NCBI GenBank assembly: GCA_000961805.1
Contig: LADV01000130.1
Location: forward strand, 4,041-68,040
Source: Peptococcaceae bacterium BRH_c23
GTDB taxonomy: Bacteria > Bacillota_B > Desulfitobacteriia > Desulfitobacteriales > Desulfitobacteriaceae
Direction of reading: 5' to 3'
Length of the DNA: 64,000 bases
Part shown: positions 8,349-16,043 of the stretch, piece after piece
How positions within the stretch are numbered: the first letter of the stretch is position 1
Layout of the letters: the number at the start of each line of letters is the position of its first letter
The notes under the pieces: model-generated
What the model was told of the DNA's origin: nothing
Seen by the model: only the letters and a program-made list of their open reading frames with translations
The model's database searches: none
Translations under genes and position numbers: made by a program

Positions 8349-9413
8349 TTGATCAACGCGCAAATGCAGAGCGCGAGAGATTTCCTTAGTCTTTTATCTA
8401 CTGCCTCAGGGGTTTCGGGTTATGAAGCTTCTATCGCTTCTTTGGTCATGGAGCGATTTACTCCATTAGCTGATGAGGTACGGTGTGATACGTTTGGCAA
8501 TGTTTATGCTTTGAAAAAAGGCAATAGTAAGCGTTCGAAAATTATGCTAGCTGCTCATATGGATGAAATCGGCCTTATCGTCAAGAAGATCGATCCCCGA
8601 GGTTTTCTGAGTTTTACTTCTATTGGTGGGGTAGACCAGCGAACCCTCTTGTCCCAAGAGGTACTTGTTCATGGACGAGAGACCATCCCCGGCATCATTG
8701 GCTCTTTGCCTCCACACCTATTACAGAATGAGGACTTGAATCAAGCGGTTAAGATGGAGGAAATGGCGATTGACGTTGGACTTTCCCCCGCTAAACTTAA
8801 TGAGATTATCCAAGTCGGAGATATAATCACCCTAAAGCGAGAACTATATCCTTTGCTTAAGCATGTGATGGCGGGAAAATCCTTGGATGATCGTGCTGGG
8901 GTTGTGGTGATGATGGTTTGCCTAGAAGAACTCTCCCGCCTCCAGCATTTTCACGATGTGATTGCGGTGGCTACGACCCAGGAAGAAGTAGGACTCCGGG
9001 GAGCTCTTACCAGTGCTTATACGCTCAATCCGGATTTAGCAGTGGCCATTGATGTTACCCACGCCAGCACACCGGATACTAAGGGTCAAGTTACCATTGA
9101 TTTAGGCAAAGGGCCGGCAGTGGCGCTTGGCCCCAATATTCATCCTGCCATTTACCGTCATTTCTCAGAATCCGCTCAAGAGCACCGTTTGCCGATTCAG
9201 ATTGAACCGATCCCAGGACATTCTGGAACGGATGCTTGGGCTATTCAAGTAACCCAAGCAGGGATCCCTACCGGACTGATCTCTATTCCTTTGCGCTATA
9301 TGCATACCTCTGTAGAAACTCTAGATATGCAAGACGTCCTTAATTCTGGAAAGCTACTGGCTCAGTTTATTGCCTCCTTACCAGACAATTTGGAGGGATT
9401 TTTATGTTATTAA
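8349..9413 (+). CDS. M42 family metallopeptidase (glutamyl aminopeptidase/FrvX-like), copy 1
   Basis: About 354 residues, full length for peptidase family M42, cytoplasmic di-metal aminopeptidases that assemble into large TET particles. Metal and catalytic motifs are present: LAAHMDEIGL (His), LDDRAG (bridging Asp), QEEVGLRGA (catalytic Glu and ligand), AIDVTH (Asp) and YMHTSVETLD (His). The start is uncertain. GAGAAGG overlaps a GTG at 8340, so the TTG at 8349 fits better, and ATG 8364 is also possible. It overlaps the next gene by 10 nt and heads a three-gene operon of paralogues. Confidence 0.88.
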   Translation: MINAQMQSARDFLSLLSTASGVSGYEASIASLVMERFTPLADEVRCDTFGNVYALKKGNSKRSKIMLAAHMDEIGLIVKKIDPRGFLSFTSIGGVDQRTLLSQEVLVHGRETIPGIIGSLPPHLLQNEDLNQAVKMEEMAIDVGLSPAKLNEIIQVGDIITLKRELYPLLKHVMAGKSLDDRAGVVVMMVCLEELSRLQHFHDVIAVATTQEEVGLRGALTSAYTLNPDLAVAIDVTHASTPDTKGQVTIDLGKGPAVALGPNIHPAIYRHFSESAQEHRLPIQIEPIPGHSGTDAWAIQVTQAGIPTGLISIPLRYMHTSVETLDMQDVLNSGKLLAQFIASLPDNLEGFLCY

Positions 9414-10450
9414 AGAGTCTGAGCGAATTAAACGGCACCTCAGGGGCTGAAGGCCTGGTCCGTAATTTCTTGCGCCAACAGATTGAACCCTTTGTTGAGA
9501 CGATCAACGTCGATAAAATCGGGAATTTGATCGCGACTAAAAACGGGCATCTTCCTGGTCCGAAAGTTATGCTTGCCGCTCATATGGACGAAGTAGCCTT
9601 GATGATCATCGAGATAACTAGTGACGGTTTTCTCAAATTCCGGCCGGTTGGTGGAATTGATGCTCGAATTCTGGTGTCTAAACCAGTACAAATTAATGAA
9701 TCCCTCGTCGGGGTAATCGGAGCTAAAGCCATTCATTTACAAAAACGGTCTGAACGTCAAAAGGCTTTGTCCTTTGACCAACTCTATATTGATATCGGGG
9801 CTAAATCCAAAGAAGACGCTGCCAAGAAAGTTAAACTGGGCGATTATGCTTATTTTATGACGAAATGCGAGCCTTTCGGAGAAGGTCTATACAAAGGAAA
9901 GGCTTTTGATGATCGGATAGGGTGTGCCATCTTGGTTGAGTTGCTTAAGCAAGACTATAATTTCCCTCTAGTTGCTGCATTTACTGTGCAAGAGGAGGTA
10001 GGCCTTCGGGGTGCCAAGGTCGCAGCCTATCACGTCGCCCCAGATTTTGCGATAGTCATTGAGGGAACGGTAGCGGCTGATGTGTTTGATTGCGAAGAAG
10101 AGGGCTGGGTTACGGAGTTAGGCCAAGGCCCTGCTTGCTCGCTCATGGATAGAGCAACTTTTTTCAACCCCGAACTTATCCAGTGGGTGACGGACATAGC
10201 TCGTCATAAAGGAATTCCACTGCAGTTTCGGCGTGGAGGCAGTGGTGGAAACGACGCTGGTACTATTCATGTTAGTAAAGCTGGAATCCCGACAATTGCT
10301 TTAAGTGTACCCTGTCGTTATATTCATTCCTTTGCCTCGGTTATCTCAGAAAAGGATTATACAGCTTGTCTTAACCTAGTTCATGAATTATTAAAAGAAC
10401 TTCCGCGTAAGCTTGAGATTAGCTCGATGGATAAGGAGGCTAAAGTGTGA
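9404..10450 (+). CDS. M42 family metallopeptidase, copy 2
   Basis: 348 residues with the M42 motifs LAAHMDEVALM, FDDRIG, QEEVGLRGAK and YIHSFASV. The fourth metal ligand position reads VIEGTV, with Glu in place of the Asp seen in copies 1 and 3, a substitution I believe also occurs in other M42 members. The start overlaps the end of copy 1 and a GGAGG lies 9 nt upstream, so the two are probably translationally coupled. Sequence divergence from its neighbours is large, so this is an old duplication rather than a recent one. Subunits of different M42 proteins can co-assemble into mixed TET complexes in some archaea; that such a thing happens here is only a possibility. Confidence 0.88.
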   Translation: MLLKSLSELNGTSGAEGLVRNFLRQQIEPFVETINVDKIGNLIATKNGHLPGPKVMLAAHMDEVALMIIEITSDGFLKFRPVGGIDARILVSKPVQINESLVGVIGAKAIHLQKRSERQKALSFDQLYIDIGAKSKEDAAKKVKLGDYAYFMTKCEPFGEGLYKGKAFDDRIGCAILVELLKQDYNFPLVAAFTVQEEVGLRGAKVAAYHVAPDFAIVIEGTVAADVFDCEEEGWVTELGQGPACSLMDRATFFNPELIQWVTDIARHKGIPLQFRRGGSGGNDAGTIHVSKAGIPTIALSVPCRYIHSFASVISEKDYTACLNLVHELLKELPRKLEISSMDKEAKV

Positions 10451-11445
10451 TGGATTTGGATTTTACAATACTTGAACAATTAACCCAAATATTTGGTCCT
10501 TCCGGTTCCGAAGAGCGAGTGGCGGAATTCATAGCGAATCAACTGCGCCCTTACTGTGACGAACTTAAGACGGACACCTTAGGAAATCTCATGGTCGTAC
10601 GTCATGGAACTGGTAAGAAAATCATGGTTGCTGCTCATATGGATGAAATCGGCTTGATGATCACCCATCTTGATAAAGAAGGGTTCTTGCGTTTTACCCC
10701 CCTCGGTGGAGTGCGTATCCCCAACCTTGTTGGACAGAGAGTCAAGTTTAGCAAGGGCAGGATCGGAACCATCGGAGTTGAAAAATTAGATAAACCAAGC
10801 GATCTCAAGCTTGATAAGCTCTATATCGATATTGGTGTGTCTTCACGGGAAGAGGCTGAACAGATTGTCCACATAGGGGAAACGGCAGTTTTTATTGGGG
10901 ATTTCGTAGAATCGGAATCGAAGATAATCTCGAAGGCCCTCGATGACCGAATTGGGTGTTTTGTAGCAATAGAAGCACTCAAACGAACCAAATCCACAAA
11001 TGAGTTAGCGTTTGTCTTTACGGTGCAAGAAGAAATTGGGATTCGCGGTGCCCGAACGGCCTCCTATTCTCTCGAACCGGACTTGGCGATTGCTGTGGAT
11101 GTCACGGCTACCGGAGATACCCCCAAAGCGCACCCAATGTCAGTAAAACTAGGAAGTGGAGTAGGGATTAAGGTGCTTGATCACTCTATGATTACCTCTC
11201 CTCGGATTAAGCGTTGGATGGCTGCTATAGCCACGGAAAGGAAGATTCCCTTCCAGTGGGAGGTTTTAGAGTATGGTGGAACGGATTCGGGTGCCATTCA
11301 TTTGTCTAGGGGAGGGGTGCCCTCAGGAGTTCTTTCCATCCCCACTCGATATGTCCACAGCCCAGCTGAAATGCTTGACAAACGGGATGTTGAAGCAGCA
11401 GTGGATTTACTTGTAGCCCTCTTAGAACGGGCAACAGAATTATAG
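10447..11445 (+). CDS. M42 family metallopeptidase, copy 3
   Basis: 332 residues. Motifs VAAHMDEIGLMI, LDDRIG, QEEIGIRGA, VDVTATGD and YVHSPAEM are all intact, so it should be an active aminopeptidase. AAGGAGG lies 7 nt before the GTG at 10447; ATG 10450 is the alternative. It overlaps copy 2 by 4 nt (GTGA), again suggesting one operon. The second inverted copy of the 27-bp palindrome lies about 60 nt after the stop. Confidence 0.88.
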   Translation: MMDLDFTILEQLTQIFGPSGSEERVAEFIANQLRPYCDELKTDTLGNLMVVRHGTGKKIMVAAHMDEIGLMITHLDKEGFLRFTPLGGVRIPNLVGQRVKFSKGRIGTIGVEKLDKPSDLKLDKLYIDIGVSSREEAEQIVHIGETAVFIGDFVESESKIISKALDDRIGCFVAIEALKRTKSTNELAFVFTVQEEIGIRGARTASYSLEPDLAIAVDVTATGDTPKAHPMSVKLGSGVGIKVLDHSMITSPRIKRWMAAIATERKIPFQWEVLEYGGTDSGAIHLSRGGVPSGVLSIPTRYVHSPAEMLDKRDVEAAVDLLVALLERATEL

Positions 11446-11501
11446 AAGAGACCACAAAGAAAGCGCTTTAAAGAACGGCTCTCGTCTTGTAAACAAGAGG
11501 G

Positions 11502-11530
11502 GGAAACAAGGAACCTGTCCCCTTGTTTTC
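11502..11530. repeat. Single palindromic unit, inverted copy of the 8144 palindrome
   Basis: GAAACAAGG AACCTGTCC CCTTGTTTT is the reverse complement of the 27-bp unit at 8144-8170 with one mismatch. With flanking G and C it can form a hairpin of about ten base pairs and may also serve as the terminator of the peptidase operon. Confidence 0.7.
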
Positions 11531-11598
11531 CTCTTATTTAATCAATCATAAGATTACGGCTTCAATGGTTGAGCCAGAGGTTTTTTTGTTCAAGGCAC

Positions 11599-11626
11599 TT
11601 GACAGAGTACCGGATTTACGTATAAT
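11599..11626 (+). promoter_or_regulatory. Consensus sigma-A promoter upstream of the non-coding interval
   Basis: TTGACA at 11599-11604 and TATAAT at 11621-11626 are perfect consensus boxes with a 16-bp spacer. No open reading frame follows for more than 1.1 kb, so the predicted start near 11633 should produce a non-coding transcript. Confidence 0.75.
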
Positions 11627-11762
11627 AAAGGTATAAACACTCATTAATAAAGATTCAGATTTCTAAAAACTTATTGGTCGCGTGCTAGGTAAAGTTTCGA
11701 TTCATCGAAGGTTTATGCATCGCAATTAGTTAAGTTCCGATGCTGAATTTCGAAGAATTGGA

Positions 11763-11784
11763 GCCACCTAAGAGGGTGGTTTTT
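11763..11784 (+). terminator. Terminator or attenuator hairpin
   Basis: GCCACC (11763-11768) pairs with GGTGGT (11775-11780), then four T. Two further hairpins lie between it and the promoter (TTCGAT/ATCGAA near 11696, GCATCG/CGATGC near 11717). The promoter-to-hairpin unit of about 150 nt could be a small RNA or a 5' regulatory leader for the RNA that follows. Confidence 0.5.
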
Positions 11785-11906
11785 GTTGTTAGAAAGAAAG
11801 TTTTCCCGCAAAGTTCCTCTCATTAGTAGAAGCAAGTCAGTTGGTAATAGTGGTTTAGTCAGTTGAGAAAGATTCATTTTTGCATGAACAGTCAGTCGTT
11901 TAGGTA

Positions 11907-12040
11907 GTTAGTTTAGTGGATAGTTAGTTTAGTGGATAGTTTAGTTTAGTGGATAGTTTGGTTTAGTGGATAGTTTAGTTTAGTGGATAGTTTGGTTTAG
12001 TGGATAGTTAGTTTAATGGTTAGTAGTTTAGTGGTCAGTG
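11907..12040 (+). repeat. Tandem repeat, about eight units of 16-17 bp
   Basis: Units of the form TTAGTTTAGTGGATAG are repeated head to tail. The middle units alternate TTTAGTTTAGTGGATAG and TTTGGTTTAGTGGATAG, giving a 34-bp higher-order period. The last two units are degenerate (TTAATGGTTAG, TTAGTGGTCAG). There are no spacers, so it is not a CRISPR array. It lies inside the candidate RNA. Confidence 0.9.
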
Positions 12041-12466
12041 GTTAGTCATTAGCCCGTTTGTTGTTTATATTGAATTCGGTTAGCCTAATTAAGTTAGCCT
12101 TTGTTTCTCCAAAAAATTCCGGCCTGCGTTCCAAAAATCGAATTTTCCTTAATGACTGTTTTCAGATTGATCCCAGTTGGACCTAAAGTATTGAAGAAAT
12201 AGTGGAGGATTTGTCCAGATTAGTTTAGTTACCTTTGAACTTTGTTTTTGACTGGTTTACGTTTAGTTAGGTTAAAGTCTTGATTCCCTTACTGGGTGGT
12301 AACAGAGCTGCGTTTTATCTGGTTTTGATTTCTAGTTGTAAGGTGCATTAGCTACAAACCTATATTCTCCGGTTAATAACGTTTGGTAATGTTTGGTTAA
12401 AGATTAATCTAGAGCCGTGTATCCATTAATTCTGGAGGAACTTTGCGGGATTCAATATTAGATGTT

Positions 12467-12493
12467 AAGGCTACTCAATGAGTGGCCTTTTTT
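12467..12493 (+). terminator. Rho-independent terminator of the candidate RNA
   Basis: AAGGCTACT pairs with AGTGGCCTT around the loop CAATG, with one G-U pair, followed by a T-rich tract. It begins 17 nt after the right arm of the 15-bp closing repeat. Confidence 0.8.
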
Positions 12494-12801
12494 CTTTTTT
12501 CATTTAATATAGCTCTAAATTGTTGCATAGCCCTTAGGGTGAACAACCTGCATCTTTGGCGACGGGTTCTCGATGTTCCAGGCGATTCCCGAAATTCCCT
12601 TGTATATGATAGTATAAAAACAGATACTGGCAGGGTTTAGTGAAAAAACGCAGAATTATGTCTTGTAGACTCGCTTTATTACAGTTAAATTACTTATTAA
12701 AGCATGTAAATGGACAGAATCGAAAAATCAAGAACAGAAAACACTACTAAAGCCATTGAGCTTAGGTAACCAAGCGAATAGGAAAAGAGGGAGTCTTAAC
12801 A
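12494..12801. other. Intergenic stretch, leader of the threonine aldolase gene
   Basis: No gene seen. A TAGTATAAAA stretch near 12609 could be a -10 region for the aldolase, but no good -35 box accompanies it. A GAGGGAG ribosome binding site lies just before ATG 12802. Confidence 0.3.
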
Positions 12802-13851
12802 ATGTACAGTTTTAAGAACGACTACAGTGAGGGTGCACATCCTAGAATATTGAACTCCTTGATGGAATCAAACTTTGAGCAGGTTGAAGGCTATGGAGAG
12901 GATGGCTATACACAACAAGCGGTTGAACTTTTAAAGCAAAGAATAGGGAGAAATGATATCGATATTCATCTACTCTCAGGTGGTACCCAAACGAATCTTA
13001 CCGCTATTTCAGCTTTTTTGAGGCCTCATGAAGCAGTAATTTCAGCCAACACTGGTCATATATTGGTGCATGAGACAGGAGCGATAGAGGCCACAGGACA
13101 TAAAGTTATATCCATAGAAGTAACTAATGGGAAATTAAACGATTCGCACATAAAGGCTGCTCTTGATTCACATACGGATGAGCATATGGTGAAGCCTAAG
13201 TTAGTTTATATTTCAAATCCGACAGAAATCGGCTCAATTTATAATAAGGCTGAACTGGAACAGATAAGTCGGTTCTGCAAGGAAAATAATCTCTATTTGT
13301 TCATGGATGGTGCTAGGCTGGGTTCGGCTTTGTGTTCAGAAGAGAGTAACCTAGATCTTTCTGATCTGGCAACACTTGTGGATGCTTTCTATATTGGAGG
13401 AACCAAGAATGGAGCACTGATGGGTGAAGCACTGGTAATTTGCCGAGATTCGCTTAAGGAAGATTTCCGATTTTATATGAAGCAAAAAGGAGCACTTCTC
13501 GCAAAAGGGAGACTGCTAGGCATACAGTTTCTTGAGCTTTTCAGAGATAACCTATATTTCGATCTGGCCAAGCATGCTAATAAGATGGCGGCTTTGCTCA
13601 GGGCTGAAATCGGCAAAGCAGGCTTTAAATTCTTGGTATACTCGCCATCAAATCAATTATTTCCAATCTTCCCCGATAGCTTGATCACTGAGCTTCATAA
13701 GAATTATTCATTCTATGTCTGGTCAAAGGTTGATGCTGATCACTCTGCAGTTCGCCTTGTCACCTCCTGGTCAACGAAAGAGGATCAAGTATTAGCCTTT
13801 ATTGAGGATATGAAAAATGCACTTAAGCAACGTCATAAATGGTTGCATTAG
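12802..13851 (+). CDS. Threonine aldolase family PLP-dependent lyase
   Basis: 349 residues. It matches the beta-eliminating lyase/threonine aldolase fold: HLLSGGTQTN near residue 57, the acidic PLP-contact segment FMDGARLGSAL, and the Schiff-base lysine in YIGGTKNGALMGE near residue 200. The family cleaves threonine or allo-threonine to glycine and acetaldehyde, so low-specificity threonine aldolase is the likely activity. A strong ribosome binding site (GAGGGAG) precedes the ATG. An NhaC antiporter follows about 110 nt downstream in the same direction and may be co-transcribed. Confidence 0.87.
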   Translation: MYSFKNDYSEGAHPRILNSLMESNFEQVEGYGEDGYTQQAVELLKQRIGRNDIDIHLLSGGTQTNLTAISAFLRPHEAVISANTGHILVHETGAIEATGHKVISIEVTNGKLNDSHIKAALDSHTDEHMVKPKLVYISNPTEIGSIYNKAELEQISRFCKENNLYLFMDGARLGSALCSEESNLDLSDLATLVDAFYIGGTKNGALMGEALVICRDSLKEDFRFYMKQKGALLAKGRLLGIQFLELFRDNLYFDLAKHANKMAALLRAEIGKAGFKFLVYSPSNQLFPIFPDSLITELHKNYSFYVWSKVDADHSAVRLVTSWSTKEDQVLAFIEDMKNALKQRHKWLH

Positions 13852-13964
13852 CAGGCGAAGAAAGGCAAAGGAACTCTCGGAAGATCCATGGGATATAGTT
13901 GACACTCTTAGCACATTATTCTGCTCTTTCAGGGCACACTGAGTGCGATGGAGGGTCTATCTAT

Positions 13965-15383
13965 ATGGACAATTCTTGGGTTTCTCTCTTACCATTTCTC
14001 GTTGTTATTCCTATTGCGATCTTATCTAGGCAAGTTCTGCCGGGTTTATTTGCGGGTTTGCTTCTAGGCTGTTACCTTAAACAACCCGATCTCTTTGGAG
14101 GAATTCAAACTCTGATCTCCTATATCGCTGACAACCTGGTTAAACCCAATAATATTCGCATGATCATTTTCCTCTATGTTTTTGCAGGGCTGATCAGTTT
14201 AACTCAGATGACCGGGGGAATTAAAGGTTTTGTCGACCTTGTAGGGCGTAAAGTAAAAACCAAACGAGCAGCAATGCTGCTCATTTGGCTTTCAACGTTA
14301 GGAACCTTTAATAATCCTAACTTTCGGATTGTGACGATTGCCCCCATTATGAAGATCTTAAAAAAGAGACTGCCTATGTCTTCTCAGAAGATTGGCTTTG
14401 CCATTGATGTTACTTCAAATCCTGTCGTTGTGCTTGTGCCTATAGCGACAGCCTTTGTAGGTTATATGGTGTCCTTGACTGGGACAGCCCTACAAAAGGT
14501 TGGAATCAATGATAGTTCCTACAGTATTTATCTTAAGAGTATTCCATTTAACTTTTTTTCGCTAATCATTATAGCGATAGGGATTTACTATAGTTTTTTC
14601 AAAGACTTTGCTAATGATACAGAGGATCCTGATGGGAGAAACCTTAATGATCAGAAGGAAGAAGAATTGAAAAAGTGTCTGCAGGCCTATGAAAAGGATA
14701 CCCCCAGTAAGCCTTGTAACCTCTTATTGCCCCTTAGTGTTGTACTGTTGATGACTCTCTTTTTAAGTTGGTGGGATGAGCATAGCCAAGCGAGTGGCTT
14801 TATTGACGCCTTTGTCAAAGCGGATCCCCTCAATGTTATGCTCGAGGCATTGTTTATCACATTGATGTTAGCTATATTTTTTTATCTCGTTCAACGCTTT
14901 AGCATTGCCAAATTAGTGACTCACTTTGTCAAAGGTGGCAACGAATTAGTCTCTGTCATCCTCATGTTGACCTTAGTCTGGGCTTTATCCGCAGTCTCTG
15001 AGGATCTAGGGTTTTCCAATTATATTGCAGCACATTTGATTGGCTGGATCCCGGCTGCCTTTATTGCTCCTGTCGTTTTTTTGTTAGGATGCGTGCTTTC
15101 ATACTTTATCGGTTCCTCATGGGGAACTTGGGGTTTGTTAATGCCCCTCGCGGTAACGCTTGCTCATCAGACTGGGTCCGATATTACTCTGGTTATAGGG
15201 GCTGTATTTGCCAGCGGTACGTTTGGGGCTTTTGCCTCACCCTTAAGCGATAATACGGTGACCTTGTGTACGATTCTGGATGTTCCCTTGATGGAATATG
15301 CCCATTTCAAGTTGAGGCCGTCGTTCATTGCTGCGGGGATTAGTACGATTTTATTTGGGATAGCCTCCCTGTTTTTAGGATAG
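13965..15383 (+). CDS. NhaC-family Na+/H+ antiporter or related transporter
   Basis: About 472 residues with eleven or more hydrophobic segments. The NhaC-superfamily signatures NNPNFRIVTIAPIM, FIGSSWGTWGLLMPLA and GAFASPLSDNTV are present. The family exchanges Na+ for H+ or moves organic acids and amino acids with cations; the substrate here is not certain. I use ATG 13965 because GGAGGG lies 8 nt upstream and the first helix follows directly. The longer frame from 13899 adds 22 polar residues. A small ferredoxin gene converges on its end with an 11-nt gap. Confidence 0.85.
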   Translation: MDNSWVSLLPFLVVIPIAILSRQVLPGLFAGLLLGCYLKQPDLFGGIQTLISYIADNLVKPNNIRMIIFLYVFAGLISLTQMTGGIKGFVDLVGRKVKTKRAAMLLIWLSTLGTFNNPNFRIVTIAPIMKILKKRLPMSSQKIGFAIDVTSNPVVVLVPIATAFVGYMVSLTGTALQKVGINDSSYSIYLKSIPFNFFSLIIIAIGIYYSFFKDFANDTEDPDGRNLNDQKEEELKKCLQAYEKDTPSKPCNLLLPLSVVLLMTLFLSWWDEHSQASGFIDAFVKADPLNVMLEALFITLMLAIFFYLVQRFSIAKLVTHFVKGGNELVSVILMLTLVWALSAVSEDLGFSNYIAAHLIGWIPAAFIAPVVFLLGCVLSYFIGSSWGTWGLLMPLAVTLAHQTGSDITLVIGAVFASGTFGAFASPLSDNTVTLCTILDVPLMEYAHFKLRPSFIAAGISTILFGIASLFLG

Positions 15384-15394
15384 AAAATTCTGCA

Positions 15395-15580
15395 TCATTC
15401 TAAAATAATCGCTGCAACTGGGCAGCTTTTTGCAGCTTCTTTAGTTGATGCTTCGGCGGCTTGAGGAACCGGATTTATGTAAGCTTCGGCAATTTCATAG
15501 CTATTCATCCTGAAAACTTGAGGACAAATCGCTTCACAGGCACCACACCCGATACAATCTGAAGTTACGGTTGCAAACAT
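15395..15580 (-). CDS. Small [4Fe-4S] ferredoxin
   Basis: 61 residues. Cysteines CIGCGACEAICP near the N-terminus plus SCPVAAI near the C-terminus give the four ligands of a single [4Fe-4S] cluster. The second cluster of the 2[4Fe-4S] clostridial type is absent. It is a cytoplasmic electron carrier of unknown partner. The ribosome binding site is AAGGAG (minus strand, just upstream of the ATG). It is monocistronic and converges with the NhaC gene. Confidence 0.9.
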   Translation of the reverse strand: MFATVTSDCIGCGACEAICPQVFRMNSYEIAEAYINPVPQAAEASTKEAAKSCPVAAIILE

Positions 15581-15858
15581 CGGTTTTGTGCTCCTTTCTT
15601 ACTACAATAATCGATGAACTAAAGTTAGGATAACGTGAATACTGCTTCGTAGTCAATGCTAAAAATAGACAACATTACTGGGCATGTGAATATATGTTTT
15701 TGATAGGATATGTTAGAATTAGAAAGTAGGAGATTTCAAGAAATTGGTACTGAAGAAGGTTATTATTAATGACGTTCGGAATGTATTCTGAAAAGGGCAA
15801 CGGTTCATTATTGAGATATTATTTATAGAAAATCTGGAAGTTTAAGGAGAGCGTAAGG

Positions 15859-16014
15859 ATGCAAAAGTACGAATATATATGTGTTTTGATTCTTGGACTT
15901 GGAGAAAGAACTACTAGAATCCTCAATGAGTATGGGCAAGAGGGCTGGGAGTTGACTAGTGTTGTATGGGCTTGGCATTATTTCAAACGGCCGATAAGGT
16001 TGACAGGAGTATAA
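15859..16014 (+). CDS. DUF4177-like microprotein, 51 residues
   Basis: The frame MQKYEYICVLILGLGERTTR continues to LNEYGQEGWELTSV, a pattern typical of DUF4177 proteins (YEY...LNELGxEGWELVSV). Its function is unknown. An AAGGAGA ribosome binding site stands 8 nt before the ATG. It ends 29 nt before the ABC-F gene and may be co-transcribed with it. Confidence 0.65.
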   Translation: MQKYEYICVLILGLGERTTRILNEYGQEGWELTSVVWAWHYFKRPIRLTGV

Positions 16015-16043
16015 GGGAACTTTAGTTGGGAGCGGACAAATCA

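Larger units (their letters stand above)
11800..12493 (+). ncRNA. Candidate large structured non-coding RNA
   Basis: No reading frame of useful length exists here. CCCGCAAAGTTCCTC at 11805-11819 has its exact reverse complement at 12435-12449, so the ends of a 645-nt segment can pair through 15 bp. A rho-independent terminator follows at once, and a consensus promoter lies upstream. Inside are a tandem 16-17 bp repeat and further local stems. End-pairing plus promoter and terminator is the layout of large bacterial RNAs such as OLE, ROOL or GOLLD. I cannot assign it to any of these: OLE's usual neighbour gene is absent, and no group II domain V or RNase P core was seen. Confidence 0.5.

Noticed and set aside
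8081..8363. Short frames on both strands around the 103-bp repeat
   Set aside because: They arise from palindromic repeat sequence and have no start signals or homologues.
11763..11784. T-box riboswitch in front of a synthetase or amino acid gene
   Set aside because: GGGTGG resembles a part of the T-box motif, but the conserved GGNACCGCG is missing, no specifier loop is evident, and the next gene is 1 kb away.
11907..12040. CRISPR array
   Set aside because: Repeats are head to tail without unique spacers of regular length, and no cas gene is present.
11800..12493. OLE RNA, RNase P RNA, tmRNA or a group II intron
   Set aside because: No OAP gene neighbour, no RNase P core motifs, no tag-peptide or CCA 3' end, and no domain V (the AGAGCCG near 12410 is not followed by the hairpin).
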